Source: an uncultured Amylibacter sp.
GTDB lineage: Bacteria > Pseudomonadota > Alphaproteobacteria > Rhodobacterales > Rhodobacteraceae
Direction of reading: 5' to 3'
Length of the DNA stretch: 64,000 nt
NCBI GenBank assembly: GCA_959347345.1
Contig: OY365738.1
Coordinates: 2,132,501-2,196,500, forward strand
Of this stretch, positions 1 to 10,200 are shown piece after piece. The notes under the pieces were generated by a model. That model saw only the letters and a list, made by a program, of their open reading frames with translations. It was not told the origin of the DNA and made no database searches. Numbering within the stretch: the stretch's first letter is position 1; each line of letters opens with the position of its first letter. Both the position numbers and the translations under genes were made by a program.

Positions 1-1
1 G

Positions 2-1144
2 TCACTTGTCCGCTTGCCCGATAAAGCAACTGTGGAAATTATGTCTGCGTCAGCAAACTGGCTGTTGTCTGCATCAAAGAAATTGCCAACCTTTGGCATT
101 CCTATTTTTGAACAGCTTACAAAACGGCTCATCAAACTTTTGCACGACAATCATGCGAGCGAAGATTTTGTAATGAAATCAAGCTATACAAACCGCGATT
201 GGGGGACAGAGGCACTGAACCGCCCCGCCGGATATATTGCCCAAGCGTTGTTTCACGATCCGCGTAAGAATGGATTAAAAACAGGGCAAACTTTTCCTCG
301 TGAATGGCTTAACCTTGTGGAAAGTGTGTTAAATTTGCCTGATGACCAAGGGCGTTATGCGCTGTTGTTTTTTACCCATAACCTGCATTGGTTTTATTAT
401 GTTGATCCGCAATGGACGCATGATAATTTATTGCAACCTTTGTTTGATGGCAACCCAGATACAACCGAAGCTTGGTGGGCAGGGTATTCATGGGGTGTAA
501 GGCAATCACCAGCCCCTGATTTGTTTGCCAAAATTAAACCCTATTTATTGGCGCGGGTGTTAGATAAAGATATCGAAAAAAGAAGTAGCGACAATATAAT
601 GATACAACTGACTTTATTAAATTGGATGCCTAATGATAAAGATAAGGAGCGCATAACAGACGAGGAATTTCATAATATATTGCTTTATGCTGGCGATAAT
701 TTTCGTGTAAGGGCTCTTTGGGAAATTGACTCATTTTGTGAAAAAGACGCAAACCCACCCTATTGGAAAAATAAACGATTGCATTTGCTTGAAAAGGTTT
801 GGCCGCTTGAAAGACGGGTAAAGACTGCGCAAACTACGGCGCGGCTTATTGATCTTGCGTTTGATGATGAACGCGCATTCCCGCGTCTTGCCAAGGCTAT
901 CCTTCCTCTGCTCGGCGAAATCACGCAAGGGCACATGTCGTTACCATACGGTGAGGATAAAAATAGCATCATTGATAAACACTCCGAAGCCGTCCTTGCA
1001 ATCCTGTATAAAGTGCTATCCGAAAGTGCCAACCAGTGGCCATATAAAATAGAAGACACACTTGACCGCATCGCCACCGCCGACCCCGAATTAACCCGCG
1101 ACCCTCGTTTCAAAGAATTGCAACGGCGGTGGGCTGCACGTTAA
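2..1144 (+). CDS. C-terminal part of a possible SIR2/DUF4020-type defence protein (partial)
   Basis: The reading frame is open to the left edge, so the gene starts outside the window; the TTG at 14 is only the first possible start inside it. About 380 residues are visible. They form a soluble, largely helical, Trp-rich region with aromatic segments such as HNLHWFYYVDPQW and WAGYSWG, and no membrane segment or signal peptide. From memory this resembles the DUF4020 region found at the C-terminus of SIR2-like proteins in defence islands; the catalytic SIR2 part would lie upstream and is not seen. It lies 111 bp before a helicase-methylase-nuclease operon on the same strand, which agrees with a defence role. 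The gap 1145-1255 holds no gene. The family call is tentative; the existence of the gene is well supported. Confidence 0.5.
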   Translation, partial: SLVRLPDKATVEIMSASANWLLSASKKLPTFGIPIFEQLTKRLIKLLHDNHASEDFVMKSSYTNRDWGTEALNRPAGYIAQALFHDPRKNGLKTGQTFPREWLNLVESVLNLPDDQGRYALLFFTHNLHWFYYVDPQWTHDNLLQPLFDGNPDTTEAWWAGYSWGVRQSPAPDLFAKIKPYLLARVLDKDIEKRSSDNIMIQLTLLNWMPNDKDKERITDEEFHNILLYAGDNFRVRALWEIDSFCEKDANPPYWKNKRLHLLEKVWPLERRVKTAQTTARLIDLAFDDERAFPRLAKAILPLLGEITQGHMSLPYGEDKNSIIDKHSEAVLAILYKVLSESANQWPYKIEDTLDRIATADPELTRDPRFKELQRRWAAR

Positions 1145-1255
1145 ACCCATATTTCACACCCCACCTTCCAATTGACCACCATTTACATAATAAAACCTAT
1201 GGTAATTCGCGGCAATAGTCTTTACAATCATTAAGAAATTAAAAAAGGAAACCCT

Positions 1256-4150
1256 ATGACCACCAATTTCCATGCAAAATACTACGCCCATGATTTAACC
1301 AAAATCGGCCCCAGCACCAGCAGCGACAGATTATCCATGTCCTTGTTTGATGCCTGTGTTGATTTGAATCCTCACCAGATAGAGGCGGCGTTGTTCGCCG
1401 TGCGCTCGCCCATTTCCAAAGGTGTTATTCTGGCGGACGAGGTGGGGCTTGGCAAAACCATAGAGGCAGGCTTGGTTCTGTGCCAACTATGGGCCGAACA
1501 CAAACGAAAACTGTTAATTATCTGCCCTGCGTCTCTGCGCAAACAGTGGAGCTTTGAGCTACGCGAAAAATTTAACCTGCCAAGTGTTATTCTTGATGCC
1601 AAAACCTATAAGGACGCTACGCGCGCTGGCAAAAAGCACCCCTTTGAACAAGACTCCGTGGTGATAGCATCCTATAATTTTATCGCCAATCGTAAGGAAG
1701 AGGTGAAAGCAATAAACTGGGATTTGGTCACGATTGATGAAGCCCATAAACTGCGCAATTGCTATCGTGAAAGTAATAAAATTGGGCAAGCCGTTCGGCT
1801 CGCCACAGATGGGATTAAAAAAATCCTGCTGACGGCAACGCCGTTGCAAAACTCGCTGATGGAATTATACGGGTTGTGCTCGCTGATTGATGAGCGGATT
1901 TTCGGCGACCCCCTGTCGTTCAAATCGCAATATACAACGTCAAAGAGTGACTTGCCAGATTTGCGCGAAAGGCTGAAACCGTTTTGCAAACGCACCCTAC
2001 GCGCTGATGTTTTGGAATACGTTCCCTATACCGAGCGCAAATTGATAACCCGCCCGTTCAGCCCAACGGATGAGGAGCATAAACTCTACGAAGCCGTGTC
2101 GGATTTTCTGCTAAAGGAAAACACCTACGCCATTCCCCATGCGCAAAAACACCTGACAACTCTGGTTGCCCGCAAACTGCTGGCATCGTCGTCTTATGCG
2201 ATTGCCAAGACGCTGGAAACCATGGCGGACAGGTTGCGCGGGATAAAAGAGGGTAAGCTGGAAGAGCAAGATCATTTAAAAGACATCGCCGAAGCCGAAG
2301 ATTTGGAAGACTATATGGATGAGGAATACGCCGAGGATATGCCCAATGTGGATTTCCAAACCTATCAACAGGGCGGCGAATTCACTCCACCGCCAAGCGA
2401 GGCAGAGCTGGATTTGGCACAACTGGATGCAGAGATTAAAGAGCTGGAAACACTGGAACGTTGGGCGAATAGCATTGGTATTGATGAAAAAATGCGCACC
2501 TTGCTGGCGGCTTTGGAGGTTGGCTTTAAGGAAATGACGGACATGGGCGCGGCGCAAAAATCCCTTATTTTCACCGAATCGCGGCGCACCCAAGATGCCT
2601 TGCGCGATTTATTAGAAGCCAACGGTTATGCCGGTAAAATCGTTTTGTTTAATGGTAGCAATAACGATGATGACTCGAAAAAAATATACGCCGATTGGGT
2701 TGAGAAAAATCAAGACACGGGGCGGGCTTCTGGCTCTCGCCCGATTGATATTCGCAGTGCGATTATCGAACACTTCCGCGATGACGCACAGATTATGATA
2801 GCAACCGAGGCGGCGGCCGAAGGCGTGAATCTGCAATTTTGCTCTATGCTGGTGAATTACGATTTGCCGTGGAATCCGCAACGGATTGAGCAACGGATAG
2901 GCCGCGTGCATCGCTATGGACAGAAACACGATGTCGTTGTGATTAACCTGCTGAACAAACGAAACGAGGTTGATTGCCGCGTGCATGAATTGCTGAAAGA
3001 AAAGTTTTCCCTGTTCAGTGGGGTTTTTGGCGTGTCCGACGATGTGCTGGGGCAACTGGAATCTGGCGTGGATTTTGAAAAAAAGATTACCGCGATTTGG
3101 CAGAGCTGTCGCACCCCCGATACCATTAACAAAGCCTTCAAAACCTTGCAGGACTCGCTGGAAGAGGAAATCCAAAATAAGATGAAGGAAACCCAGCAAA
3201 CTCTGATTGACCATTTTGATGATGATGTCCATTTGCGTTTGAAATTCCACCTTGATGGGGCGAAGAAAACTCTGGATGAAATCAGCCGTAAATTCTGGGC
3301 TATTACAAAATACCGTTTGGCGCAAAACGCCGATTTTAACGAAACGAATTATTCGTTTAAAATCCTTGATGCGGGGGATGCGCCAACCGCGCCCGATTAC
3401 CGCTATCACCTTATTTCTAAGGATAAAGAGAATATTACAGGCGACCGTTTGTATCGTATATCGCACCCCTTGGGGCAGTGGGTGATTGACCAATGTAAAA
3501 CCGCAAACACGCCGATAGGCGGGCTGGAATTTCGCTATACCAAGCATCCCAAACAGATTACGGTTGCCAAGGCTTTGCTTGGGCAAAGTGGCTGGCTGAC
3601 CTTGCGTTTGCTGGATATTGATTCCTTTGCGACAGAGCAGCATTTGTTATTTACCGCTGTTATGGATAATGGCAAAACTCTGCCCGATGAAACCTGCGCC
3701 AAACTGTTTGCTATTGATGCAACGACCTTTGATTTGAACGGGCAGATGCCGCCGCCAAAGCTGGATAAAGAGGCGAAACAGTTTGCCGAGGCAACGATTA
3801 ACCAAGCGGTCGAGCATAACAACACCGTTTTCAAGGAAGAGCAGGAGCGTATGGAAAAATGGGCGGAGGATTTAATCCTGTCCGCCGAAAAAGACTTGCA
3901 CGATATTAAAGCCCAGCTTAAGGCGGCCAAACGCACTGCTCGTTTGGCGACAACGATAGAAGACCAACACACCGCGCAAAAGGATATTAAAGATTTGGAA
4001 TCCAAACAGCGCGATAAACGGCGCAAGATATTTGATTACTCGGATGATGTGGAGGCGAAACGCGATGAGATTATGGATGATTTACTGCAAAGAATGCGCC
4101 AGAAAACCAACGTTCAAACTTTATTTACCGTGCGATTTAAGGTAGTATAG
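1256..4150 (+). CDS. SNF2/RapA-type DEAD/DEAH-box helicase of a restriction-like operon
   Basis: A 964-residue superfamily 2 ATPase. Visible motifs are Walker A DEVGLGKT at residues 61-68, motif Ia (IICPASL), DEAH near residue 162, motif III (LLTATPLQNS), and the C-terminal helicase motifs ending in QRIGRVHRYGQ near residue 550. The spacing is that of SNF2/RapA-type translocases, which move on duplex DNA without strand separation. Residues about 600-964 are a long helical C-terminal extension, Lys/Glu-rich and probably coiled coil near 850-940. The ATG at 1256 has a good ribosome site (AAAGGAAA) 5-10 bases upstream. The methylase gene starts 39 bp after its stop, so the two are probably co-transcribed. 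SNF2 helicases also occur in DISARM (DrmD), but no other DISARM gene is visible. I infer a DNA-translocating partner of the following methylase and nuclease. Confidence 0.85.
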   Translation: MTTNFHAKYYAHDLTKIGPSTSSDRLSMSLFDACVDLNPHQIEAALFAVRSPISKGVILADEVGLGKTIEAGLVLCQLWAEHKRKLLIICPASLRKQWSFELREKFNLPSVILDAKTYKDATRAGKKHPFEQDSVVIASYNFIANRKEEVKAINWDLVTIDEAHKLRNCYRESNKIGQAVRLATDGIKKILLTATPLQNSLMELYGLCSLIDERIFGDPLSFKSQYTTSKSDLPDLRERLKPFCKRTLRADVLEYVPYTERKLITRPFSPTDEEHKLYEAVSDFLLKENTYAIPHAQKHLTTLVARKLLASSSYAIAKTLETMADRLRGIKEGKLEEQDHLKDIAEAEDLEDYMDEEYAEDMPNVDFQTYQQGGEFTPPPSEAELDLAQLDAEIKELETLERWANSIGIDEKMRTLLAALEVGFKEMTDMGAAQKSLIFTESRRTQDALRDLLEANGYAGKIVLFNGSNNDDDSKKIYADWVEKNQDTGRASGSRPIDIRSAIIEHFRDDAQIMIATEAAAEGVNLQFCSMLVNYDLPWNPQRIEQRIGRVHRYGQKHDVVVINLLNKRNEVDCRVHELLKEKFSLFSGVFGVSDDVLGQLESGVDFEKKITAIWQSCRTPDTINKAFKTLQDSLEEEIQNKMKETQQTLIDHFDDDVHLRLKFHLDGAKKTLDEISRKFWAITKYRLAQNADFNETNYSFKILDAGDAPTAPDYRYHLISKDKENITGDRLYRISHPLGQWVIDQCKTANTPIGGLEFRYTKHPKQITVAKALLGQSGWLTLRLLDIDSFATEQHLLFTAVMDNGKTLPDETCAKLFAIDATTFDLNGQMPPPKLDKEAKQFAEATINQAVEHNNTVFKEEQERMEKWAEDLILSAEKDLHDIKAQLKAAKRTARLATTIEDQHTAQKDIKDLESKQRDKRRKIFDYSDDVEAKRDEIMDDLLQRMRQKTNVQTLFTVRFKVV

Positions 4151-4189
4151 CGGCAAAATACCCGCTAACCCCACCAAAACGGACACAAA

Positions 4190-7100
4190 ATGACCAACAC
4201 CCCCGCCGATACTTACACCGACCTAAAAGCCAAATTGCGCGAAATGTTCCAGATGGACCAAGCCGATTTGGACTTTGGCATTTATCGTATTATGAACGCC
4301 AAACGCGATGAAATAAGCGATTATTTGGATAACCACCTGCAACCGCAAGTCAAAGAAATCCTGCAAGAGGTGGCGGATGGCGATGGCGAAAAGATAGCGA
4401 TACGGATGGGCGAAATAGAAACCGCTGCCAAGAAATTCAACGCCGACCCGAATCAGGATGAAGAATACAAAGAACTGCTTGCCCAAAAATCGGGGCTAGA
4501 CCAAATTACCGCGTTGGAACGCGAGATATTCTCGGACTTATACAGTTTTTTCGCACGGTACTATGAAGGTGGGGATTTTTTATCCCTGCGCCGATATAAG
4601 GCGGGGGTTTATGCTATTCCGTATGAGGGGGAGGAGGTGAAACTCCACTGGGCGAACGCCGACCAGTACTATATTAAAACGTCCGAATACTTTGCCAATT
4701 ATGCCTTTACACTGGGTAAAAAACGGGTTGCCTTTCGGCTGGTGTCCGCGAATACAGAGCAGAATAACAATAAACCCGCCCAAGGCACACATCGGCGGTT
4801 TGTTCTGGCTGACCCGCCGATTTTGCCTGACGCGGACGAGCTGGTGATAGCCATGGAATACCGCCTGTTTGATGCAAAAACCTCGCAAGATGATTTATGG
4901 AATGCGGCGATTAAAACCCTGCGTGAGATGCCCGCATTAAAACCTTTTGGCGGGCTGTTTGATGCTAAAGACCCTGATAAAATTTACAAAAAAGATGAGA
5001 CTCCAACCAGTGTTTTGCAATACCATTTGAAAAAATACACCGCGCGGAATAGCTTTGATTATTTTATCCATAAAGACCTTGGCGGATTTTTAAAGCGTGA
5101 GCTGGATTTTTTCATTAAAAACGAAGTTTTGTTTTTGGATAATTTCATTGGCGGGGCGCAGGAGGATATTATAGCACGGCTGGCGAAAGTGCGGGCGTTA
5201 AAAGCGATTGCCGATAAGATTATTAAATTTCTAACGGGGCTGGAAGAGTTTCAAAAAAAGCTGTGGTTAAAGAAAAAATTCGTGGTGGCGGCGGATTGGT
5301 GCATGACCTTGGATTTTGTTGATGAAGAGTTTTATGACGAGATTATTGCCAACGAAAAACAGCATGACGCGTGGGTTGCGCTGTTTGGCATTGATGGATT
5401 GAGTGCGGATTTGGGCGGGGGTGTTGCCTATAAAAAGAAATTGTCGGTGGAATTTTTGCGGGCAAACCAAAATCTGGTGCTGGATACGACCTTGTTTGAT
5501 GCTGATTTTAAGCATCGTTTGATGGCGAGTATTGATGATTTGGATGAACGGACAGACGGGCTTTTGATTCACGGGGATAATTTCCACGCGCTTAATCTGT
5601 TGCAAGAGGGCTATCGCGAGCAAATCAAATGTATTTATATTGACCCGCCGTATAATACGGGGGGTGATGGGTTTAACTATCGCGATAATTATCAGCATAG
5701 CAGTTGGCTCTCTATGATGGAGAATCGTCTTGAACTTGGTCGCGAGCTATTGGGTGAAGATGGCACGAACTTTATCAGTATTGATGACAATGAACAGGCA
5801 AACTTAAGAATACTATGTGATAGAATTTTTGGAGGTGATAATTTTATATCAAATATAACGTGGCATAAAAAAAGAGGTAAAGATAATTCTTCAAGATATT
5901 TTAGCATAACACATGACTATATTGTTGTTTATGGTAAGGATGCAAATCTTTTTTATATCAACCGTTTAAGTTTGGATGAAACGACCAAAAAGGCATATAC
6001 AAATCCCACTAATGATCCGCGAGGAAATTATAGGCTTTTGGGTCTTTGGTCTAGGCAACAGGGAGGGTCTGAATTTGAATATACAGATAAGAATGGGGTG
6101 CATTATAGCAAAAGACTTTGGCTAGTTAATAAGGAAAGCATGGAAAAATTAGATAGCGAAAACAGACTCGTTAGCACGGGAGATAAGCTATATAGAAAAT
6201 TATTTTTGCATGAAAATAAAGGCAGTATCCCTGAAACAATTTGGCTAGATGCGTCTAATAATGCAAATGCTAAAGATGAATTAAAAAACTTTTTCAAAGA
6301 CCCGATGTTTGAAACTCCAAAGCCTAAAAAACTTATGGAACGCATCGCCCGTATAGCTACTAACTCTAATGGTGTTATTCTTGACTATTTTGCTGGTTCC
6401 GCCTCCACTGGGCATGCCGTCATAAACCTCAACCGAGAGGATGGGGGCAAGCGAAAATACATCCTCGTGGAAATGGGCGAATACTTTGAAACGGTCACAA
6501 AGCCGCGTATTCAAAAGGTCATATACGCCAAAGATTGGAAAGACGGCAAGCCTAACCCATTAGGCGGTACGCGGACGGACGCGCCCGCCCAAAACTCGCA
6601 CTGTTTCAAAACCATCCGTTTGGAATCTTACGAGGACGCGCTGAATAATCTAAAATTCATCCCCATTGAAGACCAAACAAGCTCCCCCCCGCCAAATCCG
6701 CCCGTATTTGAAAAACCCGAACATTACGAACAATATCTGCTATCCTATATGCTGGATATGGAATCGCGTGGCTCTGCCATGAATCTGGATATTTTTAAAA
6801 ACCCTTTTAAGTATAAAATGAAAATCACCACGCACAATCAAGAGTCAGTGACCCTCGTGGATTTGGTGGAAACCTTCAACTATCTTATCGGGCTGCGCGT
6901 CGCCCATATCGCCGCGCCACAGTATTTTAATGCACAAACCAAAGCCGATAAAGACGGGCGCGTCAATGCCAACCTGACAGTCGCAAGCGCGGGCGCGGAT
7001 TTTGCTTTTCAAAGGTTGGAAGGCAAAACCAGAAACGACGAACTTGTGCTGGTTATCTGGCGCACCTTAACAGGGGATGTCGAACGCGATAACGCCGCGT

Positions 7101-7270
7101 TGAATGAATACCTGTGCCGATTAAAAATCAACACCCGCGAACACGAATTTGATGTGATTTATGTCAATGGTGATAATACTCTGCCAAATATCCGCAAAGA
7201 AAATGAAAATTGGAAAGTGCAACTGATTGAACAGGTGTTCTTTGATAAAATGTTTGGCGGAGCACGTTAA
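4190..7270 (+). CDS. Type III-like site-specific adenine DNA methyltransferase (Mod), large form
   Basis: A 1026-residue DNA methylase. The catalytic motif DPPYNTG lies at residues 485-491 and the AdoMet-binding motif DYFAGSASTG starts at residue 732; this order (catalytic motif first) is that of beta-class amino-methylases such as type III Mod. The region between the motifs should be the target-recognition domain, and its DNA (about 5,700-6,350) is clearly AT-richer than the rest of the gene. Residues 1-480 form a large N-terminal extension absent from classical Mod proteins (about 650 residues). The C-terminal 220 residues are a further unassigned domain. The stop TAA shares one base with the ATG of the downstream nuclease gene, indicating translational coupling. 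Expected role: marks host adenines so that the partner nuclease spares them. Confidence 0.9.
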   Translation: MTNTPADTYTDLKAKLREMFQMDQADLDFGIYRIMNAKRDEISDYLDNHLQPQVKEILQEVADGDGEKIAIRMGEIETAAKKFNADPNQDEEYKELLAQKSGLDQITALEREIFSDLYSFFARYYEGGDFLSLRRYKAGVYAIPYEGEEVKLHWANADQYYIKTSEYFANYAFTLGKKRVAFRLVSANTEQNNNKPAQGTHRRFVLADPPILPDADELVIAMEYRLFDAKTSQDDLWNAAIKTLREMPALKPFGGLFDAKDPDKIYKKDETPTSVLQYHLKKYTARNSFDYFIHKDLGGFLKRELDFFIKNEVLFLDNFIGGAQEDIIARLAKVRALKAIADKIIKFLTGLEEFQKKLWLKKKFVVAADWCMTLDFVDEEFYDEIIANEKQHDAWVALFGIDGLSADLGGGVAYKKKLSVEFLRANQNLVLDTTLFDADFKHRLMASIDDLDERTDGLLIHGDNFHALNLLQEGYREQIKCIYIDPPYNTGGDGFNYRDNYQHSSWLSMMENRLELGRELLGEDGTNFISIDDNEQANLRILCDRIFGGDNFISNITWHKKRGKDNSSRYFSITHDYIVVYGKDANLFYINRLSLDETTKKAYTNPTNDPRGNYRLLGLWSRQQGGSEFEYTDKNGVHYSKRLWLVNKESMEKLDSENRLVSTGDKLYRKLFLHENKGSIPETIWLDASNNANAKDELKNFFKDPMFETPKPKKLMERIARIATNSNGVILDYFAGSASTGHAVINLNREDGGKRKYILVEMGEYFETVTKPRIQKVIYAKDWKDGKPNPLGGTRTDAPAQNSHCFKTIRLESYEDALNNLKFIPIEDQTSSPPPNPPVFEKPEHYEQYLLSYMLDMESRGSAMNLDIFKNPFKYKMKITTHNQESVTLVDLVETFNYLIGLRVAHIAAPQYFNAQTKADKDGRVNANLTVASAGADFAFQRLEGKTRNDELVLVIWRTLTGDVERDNAALNEYLCRLKINTREHEFDVIYVNGDNTLPNIRKENENWKVQLIEQVFFDKMFGGAR

Positions 7271-10200
7271 TGCCGCGATTATCCTTTCAAAAAAAACTGG
7301 TGTTAAACCAATGGATGCTTGGCTTGTTCGGGTGCGAAACGCTTGAACTGCTGGCGGATAAGTTAAAAGACGACGCGGTAGAGGGTTATGATGAAAACAA
7401 TGTATCGTATTTTTACCATACGCTGGTGAATAACGCGATTGTCCGCAATATTTCCAAAGATGAGCTTATGATCTATGATGAAAATATTTATCGCCATACG
7501 CAGCAGCTTAACAAATATCGTGGCACGGATAAAATCCAATGGAAGTATTTTCAATATCTGGCGTTGCTTTTTACAGAGGTTTATTTGGATAGGTATTTTC
7601 GCGATTCGGGCGGGATGTTGGGTGCGTTAAATGACCATGTCTCGGCGTTTAATCAGGATAAATCTGACGCCGATTGTATTGATGAATTTGCGGCGGCGGA
7701 TTTGCGCCGTATTGCATTTTTCCAAGCAACTGGGTCTGGCAAAACTCTGCTGATGCACATAAACATTATGCAATACGAATTTTATTTGAAAAAACGGGGA
7801 CGGCAAAATGAATTAAACCGTATTATTTTGCTGACTCCCAATGAAGGACTCTCGCATCAACATCTGGCAGAGTTTAAAAAATCCGCTATGCTGGCAAAGC
7901 CGTTTGAGAAAAACAGCAGTGGTGGGTTTTTGGACAACCAGTTTATAGAGGTGATTGATGTTCATAAACTCGGCGATAAAATGGGCGATAAAACCGTGGA
8001 TGTCGCCGCCTTTGAAGGCAATAATCTGGTTCTGGTCGATGAAGGCCATCGCGGAAGCAGCGGCGAAGAATGGATGAAACGGCGCGAAAAGTTATCCAAA
8101 GATGGGTTTAGTTTTGAATACTCGGCCACCTTTGAACAGGCGATTTCCGCCAGCAGAGATAAGGCGTTGGAACAGCAGTACGCCAAGGCTATTTTGTTCA
8201 ATTATTCTTATAAATATTTTTATGCCGATGGGTTTGGTAAGGATTACAAAATTCTGAATCTGGATGAAAATCATAAAGATGAAGCAACACGCAGGTTATA
8301 TTTAACCGCCTGTATGGTGTCGTTTTATCAGCAAATACGGTTCTTTCAAGACCAACCAGCCGCCGTAAAAAAGTATAATTTGGAAAAACCATTGTTGGTT
8401 CTGGTTGGCGCACGGGTTAATGTCGGTGTGCAAGATGTCTCTGACCTTGAATTCTTTTTGTGTTTTTTGGCAAATTTTATCAAAAACGAATCCGCTGCGA
8501 TTGCCGATTTGGATATGATTATGAAAGACGAACACGGGCTTTATGCTGGCGATAAAAATATATTCTCGGGCGCGTTTGATTATTTGCGCGGCTTAAACCA
8601 AGATAGCGCGGATTTGCTTGCCGATATGAAATTGCGCGTGTTTCATAACGCGGCGGGTGGGGCGTTTACCATCGAACACCTAAAGGGTAGTGGCGGAGAG
8701 ATTGCCCTGCGGTTGGGCGATAGCAAAAAACCTTTCGGGGTTATTAATGTCGGCGCGGCCAAAAAACTGGTTGATAAATGTAAAATGAATGAGCTGTTTG
8801 ATGTGCGCGAACGCACGTTTTCGCAATCTTATTTCAGGGATATTAACGATATTACCTCTTCCATTAATGTTCTAATCGGCGCAAAGAAATTCACCGAAGG
8901 GTGGAGCAGTTGGCGCGTTTCCACCATGGGGTTGTTAAAAGTCGGACAAAGCGAAGGGTCGCAGATTATCCAACTATTCGGGCGTGGCGTGCGTTTAAAA
9001 GGCATCAATTTTAGCCTGAAACGCAGCAGCAAATCGCCAAAGGGTTCGCCGCAAAATGCTCCGCTTAAATATATCAAACAGCTGGAAACGCTGAATGTCT
9101 TTGGGGTGCAGGCGGGCTATATGGCGCAATTTCGCGATTTCCTTGCGGCCGAGGATGCGTCTGCTAATAACGAAATAGTTGATATTATCCTGCCCTTGCA
9201 TTGCGATTATGACGAGTCAAAAAACCTGAAAATACTGCGTTTGAATAAGGATGCTAATTATAAACAAATGGGTCCCAGACCGGTTGTCGGGGAAAAGGCA
9301 GAGGTTAATAAAGTCGTTTTGAATTGGTATCCTAAGGTGCAAGCTAATATCAGCAATGGTGCGGGCGAAGCAACAGAGGCAGAGCGCACGCGCCATAAGT
9401 TTACCGACAGGCACATAAAGGTATTGGATATCAATCAGATATTTTTTGATATGCAGTTGTATAAAAATATCCGTGATCGGCATAATTTAAATATCAGCAG
9501 GAAGCATATTTGCGATCTGTTGCTTGATGAGGATTGGTATGATATTGAAATCCCCCCTGAACGTATGGATTTTAGCGATAATATCGCCGATGATATTGCT
9601 CGTTGGCAGGAAATTGCCGAATCCTTGATGCGCAAATATAGTGACAGAACCTATGGACGCGAACGCATGCGCTGGGAAAATAAGCATCTGGAATATCAAG
9701 ATTTGAAAAAGGATGATAAAGGAAATATGCTTTGGGATAAAGACGCAAACCAGCATCAGTATGTTATCAGTGTTAAGGCCGATCAAGAAAATACTATTGA
9801 GGACATTAAAACTCTTGGCACCAATATCAGCGAGTGGAAATTAAACGATGCCGGGGATTTTGAACCGCGTGTGCCACAGAAATTTAATTTGCTTTCAATG
9901 GTTGAACATCTTTATCAGCCGCTTATACATCTTAAGAAAGGTACCGAGCATATCACAATAAAACCCACCGCGCTTAATGACGGGGAAAAGGATTTTGTCA
10001 AAGATTTGGGCGATTATATCAAGACGCACAAGGATTTTTTGGCTGGCAAGGAACTCTATCTGTTGCGCAATCAAAGCCGCGGGGCAGGGATTGGTTTTTT
10101 TAAAGAGGTGAGGTTTTACCCTGATTTTATCCTTTGGATTGTCGATGGTGCGCAGCAGTATATCAGTTTTATTGATCCGCATGGACTGCGCAATACCAAC

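Noticed and set aside
2612..3643. 343-codon ORF on the minus strand inside the helicase gene
   Set aside because: Complementary shadow of a gene with clear helicase motifs; no family resemblance of its own.
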